Shown here piece by piece: positions 1 through 6,439 of a DNA stretch of 25,718 nt. The translations under genes were made by a program, and so were the position numbers. The notes beneath the pieces were generated by a model. It was not told where the DNA came from, ran no database searches, and saw only the letters and a list, made by a program, of their open reading frames with translations. Origin of the DNA: DATLYB01 sp964502525 (GTDB taxonomy: Bacteria > Bacteroidota > Bacteroidia > Chitinophagales > CAIOSU01); assembly GCA_964502525.1 (NCBI GenBank), contig CAZCXH010000060.1, forward strand, positions 1 to 25,718. Reading direction: 5' to 3'. The stretch's first letter is position 1; each line of letters begins with the position of its first letter.

Positions 1-482
1 TGGTTTGCCATCGGTGAAAGATTATAGTCAATGAGCAACTGCTTGGCAATCGGGTCTTCCTTCACCATCTGTTCGGGATTCAGAATCATGTTCATCACCC
101 ATTCGGGGGTTCTTCTTTCGAGGATGCCTTTAGGTGCCGGGCCGATAAAACGCTTGTCGGGTTTGTGGCACGCGGTGCATTTCTCCTTGTAAACCTGCGC
201 ACCGGCATCCGCCATCGCCTGGTCAACCGTGGCGCCCAGCGTAACACTCTTCACCGGGCCAAGACCTTTGTTGTTTTGCCAGTCGGCATAGGCACCGGTT
301 GCTTCTTCTTTTTTCTCCTCTGTTTTTACTTCTTCCTCCTCTTCCGCGTCAACTGCCGCCTTGGGAGCAGAAGCGGTGGTGGTTTCAGGTTGGTTATTAC
401 CGGATGAGCAACCGAAGAAAACATATCCGGCAGCAACCAGCAGAACTAATTGTGCGATTAAGATTTTTTTTGAAGGGTTCAT
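1..482 (-). CDS. c-type cytochrome lipoprotein, 5' part only (3' end lies outside the window)
   Basis: The minus-strand frame opens at an ATG (482-480) and stays open to the window edge, giving 160 residues. A hydrophobic N-terminus (about residues 7-23) ends in a lipobox-like FFGC with Cys25, so the protein is probably a lipoprotein anchored on the periplasmic side of a membrane. A Glu/Lys-rich linker follows (about 45-62), then a class I cytochrome c domain with the haem motif CTACH at 102-106. Methionines further on could be the sixth haem ligand. The stretch DKRFIGPAPKGILERR resembles cytochromes encoded next to clade II nosZ in Bacteroidota, where they are thought to pass electrons to nitrous oxide reductase; this comes from memory of the family. 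The nosZ assignment is inference because the next gene is not visible. An Fnr-like promoter lies upstream and a Crp/Fnr gene is the upstream neighbour. Confidence 0.85.
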   Translation of the reverse strand, partial: MNPSKKILIAQLVLLVAAGYVFFGCSSGNNQPETTTASAPKAAVDAEEEEEVKTEEKKEEATGAYADWQNNKGLGPVKSVTLGATVDQAMADAGAQVYKEKCTACHKPDKRFIGPAPKGILERRTPEWVMNMILNPEQMVKEDPIAKQLLIDYNLSPMAN

Positions 483-515
483 AGTGTATGGTGTTTTGTT
501 TTTAAATTTTCGCTG

Positions 516-558
516 TAAAATTATGTCACAATATCCATACAATAATGACTTTTATCAT
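516..558 (-). promoter_or_regulatory. Fnr/DNR-like operator with -7 box for the cytochrome gene
   Basis: On the plus strand, positions 545-558 read ATGACTTTTATCAT, an ATGAC-N4-ATCAT near-palindrome with the TGA-N6-TCA core shared by Crp/Fnr sites. On the minus strand TAATTTTA (523-516) matches the Bacteroidota -7 consensus TAnnTTTG at seven of eight positions. The two centres are 32 bp apart, which puts the operator near -41 relative to the expected start, the class II activation position. TAATGACTT occurs twice (543-551 and 565-573), exactly 22 bp apart, so a second half-site may exist. Confidence 0.5.
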
Positions 559-626
559 CCCGGTTAATGACTTATTCTTTCCGACAGCAAAGAAATAAAC
601 CGAAGAAAGAATTGTTTATTGAGGGA

Positions 627-660
627 CAAAAAAAAAGGCTGCATCACCCAATGCAGCCTT
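627..660 (-). terminator. Rho-independent terminator of the Crp/Fnr gene
   Basis: A perfect 10-bp stem (AAGGCTGCAT, 635-644, with ATGCAGCCTT, 651-660) closes a 6-nt loop. It is followed in the leftward direction by a run of T on the minus strand (A run 627-636 on the plus strand). It lies about 110 bp past the stop codon of the regulator gene. It separates that gene from the cytochrome gene, which therefore needs its own promoter. Confidence 0.85.
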
Positions 661-771
661 CTATAAAGGAATTTGCCGCGGTTACCAGTCGCAGCGCGGC
701 AAAGGTAGAAACACCATCATCTCATCCTTTATGATATGCGTCAGTATTGAATAATGATTTTTGAGTAACAA

Positions 772-1485
772 TCAACTTCCGTATTGATGGACTATCTTCG
801 AAAGTTTCGTTTCATTAAGAATTGAAATGGAGCGCTTGCCCAATTTGATCAGCTTATCATTCCTGAATTCAGAAAGAATCCTGATTGCAGTTTCGGTCGC
901 TGTGCCAGCGTATGAAGCAATCTCTTCCCGCGACAACGTAATGTCAGGATAAGAGCCGTTTTTATTTTTGGAGATAAAAAAATCATGAAGCAAGAGCAGA
1001 GCTTCGGCAACTCTCTCGCGCACCGGTTTGGTAGCCATTGATGTGGTGCGCTTGTCGGAATTGATAAGCTCAAGGGAAATTTGCTGCATCAGCGTTGTGG
1101 TGAGCGGATGGTTTTCCTTCAGCATCTGCAGAAAATGATGTTTTGGAATATAGCAGACCACCGATTCGTGAATGACTTCTGCAAAATATTTGTAGCTGCC
1201 ATTCGAGAGGATTGCTTCATGCCCTACAAGGTCGCCCGCTCCAGCCAGCTTGATGATTTGCACTTTACCGTCACCCGTCATGCGATAAATTTTCACCGTT
1301 CCGCTGCTGATGCAAAACACGCCTGTGGGATTGGCTCCTTCAAAGAAGAGAAGATGCCCTTTTCGGTATTGATTGCATCCCTTGCTGGCGCTGAGTTTTA
1401 CCAGTTCATCCTGCGCCAGTTTTTCAAAAATGGAGAGATGTCTGGTTGTGCATGATTCGCATGCGGGAAATTCGGTCTTATTCAT
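772..1485 (-). CDS. Crp/Fnr-family transcriptional regulator
   Basis: A 237-residue protein of normal family length. The N-terminal cyclic-nucleotide-binding-like beta-roll spans about 20-135 (FFEGANPTG, SSGTVKIY). The C-terminal winged helix spans about 150-225, with a recognition helix containing TATETAIRILSEF, close to the ETxSR region of Fnr. Cys9 and Cys12 form an N-terminal CxxC, with further cysteines at 37, 58 and 111, so an iron-sulfur or other redox sensor is possible; a haem-based NO sensor of the DNR type is equally possible. It probably activates genes for low oxygen or nitrogen oxides, and the Fnr-like boxes at 545-558 and 21814-21827 are candidate targets. A small repeat element begins 18 bp upstream of the start codon, so its own promoter is partly displaced or supplied by that element. 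Confidence 0.92.
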   Translation of the reverse strand: MNKTEFPACESCTTRHLSIFEKLAQDELVKLSASKGCNQYRKGHLLFFEGANPTGVFCISSGTVKIYRMTGDGKVQIIKLAGAGDLVGHEAILSNGSYKYFAEVIHESVVCYIPKHHFLQMLKENHPLTTTLMQQISLELINSDKRTTSMATKPVRERVAEALLLLHDFFISKNKNGSYPDITLSREEIASYAGTATETAIRILSEFRNDKLIKLGKRSISILNETKLSKIVHQYGS

Positions 1486-1502
1486 GGAAACATATTTCTT
1501 GT

Positions 1503-1592
1503 GGACAGTTCTAAAAATTGCTCTTTTTATCGCCTCACCCCTTCCCTCTCCAGAAGGAGAGGGAGTAAGTGGCAGAATTTTTAGAACTGTCC
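1503..1592. repeat. MITE-like element, copy 1 (90 bp, terminal inverted repeats)
   Basis: GGACAGTTCTAAAAATT (1503-1519) and its exact reverse complement (1576-1592) form 17-bp terminal inverted repeats. The interior holds a second inverted repeat (CCCTCTCC / GGAGAGGG). Depending on where the ends are drawn, TTGT (4 bp) or CTTGTG (6 bp; 1498-1503 and 1592-1597) is duplicated at the flanks, as expected after insertion. There is no coding capacity. A second copy lies at 16805-16904. Confidence 0.8.
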
Positions 1593-2173
1593 TTGTGATA
1601 AAACACTACAGGACGGCAGGAAAATGCAAGATAGAAAAATCGGTTGACAGAAGAAGGTGACTTAAATCTCCATCTGAAAAAAAGACTCGCCACTCGCTTT
1701 GAGTGTTCTTCACGGCAAACGTGCATGGAAGTCTTTTGAACAGCAGTTCCGTATCAAATTAAACCACACGCAGATGCTGTTACACCGAGAGTAGTCGAGT
1801 TTCCGAAGAAACGAGATGAACTCTACTCTATATTAACGTGAGTTATGGATTACCACAGAAATAATTCCTTGAATTTCATTACCGTCCGCTTCAGCGGACG
1901 GGATATTGAATCATGAATCAGGAACCAGAGGGCTTTAGCCAAATTGTGAAATACTTTGGCTAAAGCCCAAAAGGAGAGTCTTCCTATTTTAACCGTCCGC
2001 TGAAGCGGACGGCAATGAAAACTATCAAAATAAGGTTGGTTTTTAATCCATAACTCACGTTATATTAATACCGAATATTCAACCGCTCAGTTTTTCAAAA
2101 ACCTGACTTGTTTCGGTATAATTATCTTCAAGTCCCCCCTAATCCAAAAAATCCCGGTTAAATTCGCTTCTCC
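1593..2173. other. Gene-free stretch upstream of ruvB
   Basis: Together with the element at 1503-1592 this makes a gap of nearly 690 bp. The part at 1593-1828 shows only short open frames without family resemblance and a small GTTTC-CGAA-GAAAC hairpin near 1799-1812. The rest is dominated by the concentric palindrome at 1829-2068. No convincing ruvB promoter was found in 2069-2173. Confidence 0.6.
1829..2068. repeat. Concentric nested palindrome, MITE/REP-like element
   Basis: Three inverted-repeat pairs share one centre near 1948. The outer pair is 18 bp (1835-1852 with 2044-2061, AACGTGAGTTATGGATTA). The middle pair is the 20-mer CCGTCCGCTTCAGCGGACGG at 1882-1901 and its exact reverse complement at 1993-2012; each is also a hairpin by itself. 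The inner pair is 14 bp (1930-1943 with 1955-1968, GGGCTTTAGCCAAA). TATATTAA occurs directly at both edges (1829-1836 and 2061-2068) and may be a target duplication overlapping the arm ends. There is no open frame of note. Confidence 0.8.
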
Positions 2174-3199
2174 ATGAATCCGAGCATTGACCCGCAGACT
2201 GAGCACCTCTCCGCTGACGACCGCGAGGCCGAAGTGGTGCTTCGTCCTCAGAAGCTGGAAGATTTCAGGGGACAAAACAAAATTACCGACAATCTGCGCG
2301 TGTTCATTGAGGCGGCAAAGCAGCGCAATGAAGCGCTTGACCACGTGCTGCTTCATGGCCCTCCGGGATTGGGAAAGACCACGCTCTCCTATATTATTGC
2401 CAATGAGTTGGGAGTTGGAATAAAAGTCACCTCCGGACCGGTATTGGAAAAGCCGGGCGACCTTGCCGGCTTGCTGACGAATCTCGATGAACGGGATGTG
2501 CTGTTTATTGATGAGATTCATCGTCTCAGCCCGGTGGTGGAGGAGTATCTCTATTCCGCGATGGAAGATTTCAAGATTGACATTATGTTGGAAAGCGGGC
2601 CGAATGCGAGATCGTTGGAACTAAAGGTCAATCCGTTTACTTTGGTTGGAGCAACTACCCGTTCGGGATTGCTTACACCACCGCTTCGCTCGCGATTCGG
2701 AATCACCTCGCGGATTGAGTACTATGATTCTGAAACGCTGGGATTGATTGTGAAACGTTCATCGGTGATTCTGGAAACAACTATTACAGATGAAGGAGCA
2801 GCGGAAATTGCAAAAAGGAGCCGCGGCACTCCCCGCATCGCCAACCTGCTGCTGCGCAGGCTGCGTGATTTCGCGCAGATAAAAGGCAAGGGAGTCATAG
2901 ATGAAAAAATCGCCACCTATGGCTTGGAGGCGTTGGATGTTGACGAAAAGGGACTGGATGAAATGGATAACAGGATTCTGCAAACTATCGTGGAGAAGTT
3001 TGCGGGCGGCCCCGTGGGCATCAGCACCATCGCAACGGCTGTCGGAGAGGAAAGCGAAACGATTGAGGAAGTATATGAACCTTTCTTAATTCAGGAAGGC
3101 TACCTGAAACGCACTCCGCGCGGCAGAGAAGCTACAGAACTCGCCTACAAGCATCTCGGAAAAAAACCGCCAAGCAGGGTGGGAACGCTGTTTGAGTGA
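2174..3199 (+). CDS. ruvB: Holliday junction branch migration ATPase RuvB
   Basis: A 341-residue protein of normal RuvB length. RuvB is the hexameric motor that, with RuvA and RuvC, drives branch migration of Holliday junctions during recombinational repair. Visible motifs are Walker A GPPGLGKT (62-69), Walker B DEIH (113-116), the sensor I region GATTRSG, the arginine-finger region PLRSRFG, and the C-terminal winged helix ending in GYLKRTPRGREAT. The ATG at 2174 fits the usual RuvB N-terminus. There is no Shine-Dalgarno sequence, as is usual in Bacteroidota. ruvA and ruvC are not adjacent, also common in this phylum. A 15-bp hairpin 7 bp past the stop may end the transcript. Confidence 0.98.
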   Translation: MNPSIDPQTEHLSADDREAEVVLRPQKLEDFRGQNKITDNLRVFIEAAKQRNEALDHVLLHGPPGLGKTTLSYIIANELGVGIKVTSGPVLEKPGDLAGLLTNLDERDVLFIDEIHRLSPVVEEYLYSAMEDFKIDIMLESGPNARSLELKVNPFTLVGATTRSGLLTPPLRSRFGITSRIEYYDSETLGLIVKRSSVILETTITDEGAAEIAKRSRGTPRIANLLLRRLRDFAQIKGKGVIDEKIATYGLEALDVDEKGLDEMDNRILQTIVEKFAGGPVGISTIATAVGEESETIEEVYEPFLIQEGYLKRTPRGREATELAYKHLGKKPPSRVGTLFE

Positions 3200-3205
3200 A
3201 ATCGG

Positions 3206-3238
3206 AAACCTGACAGGTTTTTGAAACCTGTCAGGTTT
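3206..3238. repeat. Palindromic hairpin, 15-bp stem (copy 1), also a possible bidirectional terminator
   Basis: AAACCTGACAGGTTT (3206-3220) pairs perfectly with 3224-3238 across a 3-nt loop. It lies between the convergent ends of ruvB and the barrel gene, so it could stop transcription both ways. The same core recurs at 3899-3932, where no gene ends, which argues for a dispersed repeat used opportunistically. Confidence 0.75.
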
Positions 3239-3246
3239 GACGAAAG

Positions 3247-3882
3247 CTAAAAGAAATACATCCCTCTCAGTGAAAACACATTGTTCCGCTGACCGCCATT
3301 TCGCAGGTTGCTTATTGCGATGGGTTCTTTAACAATGTTAGTGATGGAATACGTGAATCGGAGATTTATTCCGACAACCTTGGCAAAAACAAATGTTACG
3401 TTGGCAGCAGCTTCCAGTCCGAAACGCTGATAGGGGTTTTCGGCATTATTTACCGGTCCGTATTCATCTTCGGCCTTGAATCTCACCAAGCTATTGAAAA
3501 CAAACCCGATGCCGAATATGGCTACATCCCTTCCCCGCGCATCCTTGTCGTGATAATTAAATATCAAAGGAACATCAACATAATCAAGCGACAGCTTGCT
3601 TAAAGTGTTCGGAATGGTGATTTGATTGGCAGCTCTTTTTGACCCTTTCTGCGAATACAAAATCTCGAAGTTCACCGAGAAATTTTTGGGAAGCATCACA
3701 AATGCTGCTCCGCCTGCATTCAGTCCGAATTTTCGATAACCGGCCAAGTCATCACCATCCACCTGCGTTCCGTTGAAACCGGCAATTACGGCCGCCCTGA
3801 AGATGGATTCTTTCTCAGCGTCCTGTGCAAACATTCCGATTGTGGAAAAAAGAAGGATGAAGATGACGGGAGATTGCTTCAT
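3247..3882 (-). CDS. PorT-like outer-membrane beta-barrel protein
   Basis: A 211-residue protein. A signal peptide (1-19, ending MFAQ) is followed by alternating hydrophobic and polar strands, and the C-terminus ends with a strand and two Phe (GMYFF), typical of outer-membrane barrels. The overall pattern (signal, AAVIAGFNGTQVDGD, GLNAGGAAFVMLPKNFSVNFEILYSQKG, LDYVDVPLIFNYH) is that of the eight-strand barrel family called PorT or outer-membrane beta-barrel domain in Bacteroidota. The exact role is unknown; members range from secretion accessory proteins to uncharacterised barrels. The gene stands alone on the minus strand between two copies of the same palindrome. Confidence 0.85.
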   Translation of the reverse strand: MKQSPVIFILLFSTIGMFAQDAEKESIFRAAVIAGFNGTQVDGDDLAGYRKFGLNAGGAAFVMLPKNFSVNFEILYSQKGSKRAANQITIPNTLSKLSLDYVDVPLIFNYHDKDARGRDVAIFGIGFVFNSLVRFKAEDEYGPVNNAENPYQRFGLEAAANVTFVFAKVVGINLRFTYSITNIVKEPIAISNLRNGGQRNNVFSLRGMYFF

Positions 3883-3898
3883 TTTAGCATTACGGTTC

Positions 3899-3932
3899 AG
3901 ACCTGACAGGTTTTGAAAAACCTGTCAGGTCT
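3899..3932. repeat. Palindromic hairpin, 15-bp stem (copy 2)
   Basis: AGACCTGACAGGTTT (3899-3913) pairs perfectly with 3918-3932 across a 4-nt loop. It shares the core ACCTGACAGGTTT with 3206-3238. It sits in the 73-bp gap between two divergently transcribed genes, so it is not a terminator for either and more likely overlaps their promoters. Confidence 0.75.
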
Positions 3933-3955
3933 ATAAACGACTTAACTTTAACGAT

Positions 3956-4219
3956 ATGTTCAAATATACTGCAAACACCCTGAAGAAGATTGAAGACATA
4001 TTCTCTGAATCCGGCTATGAAGTCCGCTATGAGAAAGGCAATTTCAAGCCGGGATACTGCATTCTCAGGGACAAAAAAGTGGTGGTGGTCAATAAATATT
4101 TTGAAACGGAGGCACGCATCAATACGTTGCTGGAGATATTGCCATTGATAGAAGTGAATGAGGCGGCTCTGCCGGAAGGCGCAAAGGTCTTTTTAGAAAA
4201 GAACCTGCAAAAAACCTGA
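3956..4219 (+). CDS. Small conserved protein coupled to the metallo-hydrolase gene
   Basis: An 87-residue soluble protein with no signal peptide or membrane segment. I do not recognise a named domain. It has an amphipathic helix at the start (KYTANTLKKIEDIFSESGYEVRYEKGNF), a central beta-hairpin containing CILRDKKVVVVNKYFETEARINTLLEIL, and an acidic end. The pattern recalls small conserved Bacteroidota proteins found just upstream of an MBL-fold hydrolase. Here the hydrolase begins 3 bp after this stop codon, so the two are almost certainly co-transcribed and probably translationally coupled. ATG start at 3956. Confidence 0.8.
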   Translation: MFKYTANTLKKIEDIFSESGYEVRYEKGNFKPGYCILRDKKVVVVNKYFETEARINTLLEILPLIEVNEAALPEGAKVFLEKNLQKT

Positions 4220-4222
4220 TTC

Positions 4223-4984
4223 TTGGAAGTCATTTTTCTTGGCACCGGAACATCGGGGGGTGTGCCGATTGTAGGCTGCCAATGCGCTGTTTGCAGGTCA
4301 GAAAATCCCAAAGACAAAAGATTGCGCAGCTCTGTGCTGGTGAACGTCAGCGGCAAAAGCCTCGTGATTGATTGCAGCCCTGATTTCCGCCAGCAGATGC
4401 TCCTGAATCATATCGGGAAAATTGACGGCATCATATTCACCCACGCGCATAAAGATCACACCGGAGGGCTGGATGAGATCCGCGGCTACAATTACGTGCT
4501 TCAGAAAGCCATCCCGCTTTACATGAGTGATGAAACCTTTGCCATTATCAAAAAGCAATATGATTACATCTTCAATGGCAGCGACTACCCTGGCATTCCG
4601 CAGGTTGACATCAAAGTGATCAATGACCATCCTTTTGAGATTGACAGCGTGAAAATTCAGCCGATAGAAGTCCTTCACTATCAGATGCGCGTGTTCGCGT
4701 ATAGAATTGAGGATTTCACATATATCACTGACGCCAATTTCATTTCAAAACAGGAGATGCAAAAGATTGCAGGCTCAAAAGTTGTTGTGGTCAATGCACT
4801 GAGGAAACAAGATCACATTTCCCATTTCAACCTAAAGCAAGCCATTGAAGTCATCAGGGAGTTGAATCCTGAAAGGGCGTATCTCACCCATATCAGCCAC
4901 CAGATGGGTTTTCAGGATGAGGTGAACCGGGAACTGCCGGATGGTATCAAGCTGGCGCATGATGGATTGAAGATAGAGTTGTGA
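4223..4984 (+). CDS. MBL-fold metallo-hydrolase, PhnP-like phosphodiesterase
   Basis: A 253-residue metallo-beta-lactamase-fold protein. The HxHxDH metal motif is HAHKDH (73-78), preceded by DCSPDFRQQML and followed by late histidines (LTHISHQMGF). The N-terminal GTGTSGGVPIVGCQCAVC gives Cys19, Cys21 and Cys24, the spacing used by PhnP for an extra structural zinc. PhnP hydrolyses cyclic phosphodiesters such as 5-phosphoribosyl 1,2-cyclic phosphate, but no phosphonate (phn) genes are nearby, so the substrate here is open. The start must be TTG at 4223, because the conserved N-terminus begins there and the next in-frame ATG lies beyond the Cys motif. It follows the small gene at 3956 by 3 bp. 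Confidence 0.9.
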   Translation: MEVIFLGTGTSGGVPIVGCQCAVCRSENPKDKRLRSSVLVNVSGKSLVIDCSPDFRQQMLLNHIGKIDGIIFTHAHKDHTGGLDEIRGYNYVLQKAIPLYMSDETFAIIKKQYDYIFNGSDYPGIPQVDIKVINDHPFEIDSVKIQPIEVLHYQMRVFAYRIEDFTYITDANFISKQEMQKIAGSKVVVVNALRKQDHISHFNLKQAIEVIRELNPERAYLTHISHQMGFQDEVNRELPDGIKLAHDGLKIEL

Positions 4985-4995
4985 AGCCATTGCAA

Positions 4996-6435
4996 TCAGG
5001 AAGTCGTTTCGCCTTCCTTCCTCTTCAGCAGAAAAAACAGCGGAATCCCAAGCAGCACCAGCAAGATCCCTATGCCTGAAACGAGCGGCTTCATGATCAC
5101 CAGATTCACGCAGAAGGAAATTGACAGAATCACATAAACGATGGGTACCACAGGGTAGCCCCATGCTTTATAGGGGCGCTCGGCACCGGGCATGATTTTT
5201 CGCAAGCGGAAAATGCCGAAGATGGTGAAGATGTAAAACAGCATCACCGCAAACATTACAAAATCGAGCAATGTTCCGTATTGACCTGACAGCGCGAGCA
5301 GCGAGGACCACGCAAACTGCACCCACAAAGCGTAGCCGGGCACACCGTAGCGGTTGTTGTTTTTCATCCGGTGAAAAAACAATCCGTCCTTTGCCATCGC
5401 CTGATACACGCGGACGCTTGCCAGCACAAGCCCGTTATTGCAACCGAAAGTGGAGATCATAATCAGCGCTGCCATGATAGCCGTTCCCGTGCTGCCGAAT
5501 ATCATATTGGCGGCAGCCGTTCCAACGCGGTCATTTTTGGCAAACTGGATTTCGTCAAGGGGCAGCAGCATCAGGTAGGATATATTCGCAAGGATGTAAA
5601 GGATGCAAACAATCATCGTTCCTGCAAACAGGCTCAACGGAATATTTCTTTTCGGATTCTGAACTTCACCGGCAATGAATGTAACATTGTTCCATGCATC
5701 GTTGGCAAACAGCGAACCCACCAGTCCGGCACCGAATGCCCCCACCAGCGCCATTCCGGTCAGTTCGGTCACCGTCCAGGCGCCATTGACCGCTTCCCAA
5801 TGCTGCAGATCCCAGAAATGGCTGAGATTGAATCGCCAGGCTTCCTGATTCCCGAAAAAGAAGATGCCGAGAACAATCAGTCCAAACAGAGAAAGCAGTT
5901 TTGCGGAAGTGAAAAGACGCAGAATAAATTTTCCATATTGAATGCCAAGGCTGTTGAGCAGCGTGAGGATGAAAATCGAGAACACACCGAAAATTTGCGC
6001 TGCCGTGATTTTATATTCCCCAACGGACGGAATGACGGTTGAAAAGAGCACGTTGCTATCTCCCAGCTCCGGGATAATAACGCCTGTAAACTTTGCGAAC
6101 GCAACCGCAACCGCTGCGATGGTGCCTGATTGCACGACAATGAACAGCGACCATCCATAGAGGTAGCCCATCAAGGGATTGAACGCCCTTCGCAGGTAAA
6201 CGTACTGACCGCCCGCATGCGGAAACATGGCAGCCAGTTCCCCGTAGCTCAGCGCTGCGAAAAGCGTCATCACCCCGGCAACCACCCATGACAGCAGCAG
6301 CCAGCCGCCACCGCCCGTCTGGCGCGCAATGTCAGCGCTCACAATAAAAATACCGGAGCCAATCATGGATCCCGACACGATCAGCGTTGCGTCAAGAAAG
6401 TTGAGAGGCTGTTTTTCGCTGGAATTTCCGCTCAT
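4996..6435 (-). CDS. APC-family amino-acid permease (LAT-like)
   Basis: A 479-residue inner-membrane protein with about twelve hydrophobic segments. The first helix holds the substrate-binding motif GSMIGSGIF of the amino acid-polyamine-organocation superfamily. The second and third segments (GELAAMFPHAGGQYVYLRRAFNPLMGYLYGW, in part) match the y4-LAT/SLC7-like branch, which usually acts as an exchanger or uniporter for neutral amino acids. The substrate cannot be read from the sequence. It lies 4 bp downstream of a second APC permease on the same strand, so the two form an operon, and ends 11 bp from the convergent MBL gene. Confidence 0.92.
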   Translation of the reverse strand: MSGNSSEKQPLNFLDATLIVSGSMIGSGIFIVSADIARQTGGGGWLLLSWVVAGVMTLFAALSYGELAAMFPHAGGQYVYLRRAFNPLMGYLYGWSLFIVVQSGTIAAVAVAFAKFTGVIIPELGDSNVLFSTVIPSVGEYKITAAQIFGVFSIFILTLLNSLGIQYGKFILRLFTSAKLLSLFGLIVLGIFFFGNQEAWRFNLSHFWDLQHWEAVNGAWTVTELTGMALVGAFGAGLVGSLFANDAWNNVTFIAGEVQNPKRNIPLSLFAGTMIVCILYILANISYLMLLPLDEIQFAKNDRVGTAAANMIFGSTGTAIMAALIMISTFGCNNGLVLASVRVYQAMAKDGLFFHRMKNNNRYGVPGYALWVQFAWSSLLALSGQYGTLLDFVMFAVMLFYIFTIFGIFRLRKIMPGAERPYKAWGYPVVPIVYVILSISFCVNLVIMKPLVSGIGILLVLLGIPLFFLLKRKEGETTS

Positions 6436-6439
6436 AGGA

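Noticed and set aside
1658..1669. TGACTTAAATCT as an Fnr-like site for autoregulation of the Crp/Fnr gene
   Set aside because: It misses the last base of the TGA-N6-TCA core, lies beyond the inserted element, and has no -7 box at the right distance.
3206..3238. Calling the hairpin only a terminator of ruvB
   Set aside because: The same palindrome recurs at 3899-3932, where no gene ends, so a repeat family is the simpler description.
5371..6042. A 223-residue plus-strand open frame opposite the permease gene
   Set aside because: It is antisense to a clear APC permease, is rich in Arg, His and Gln as mirror frames are, and has no domain.
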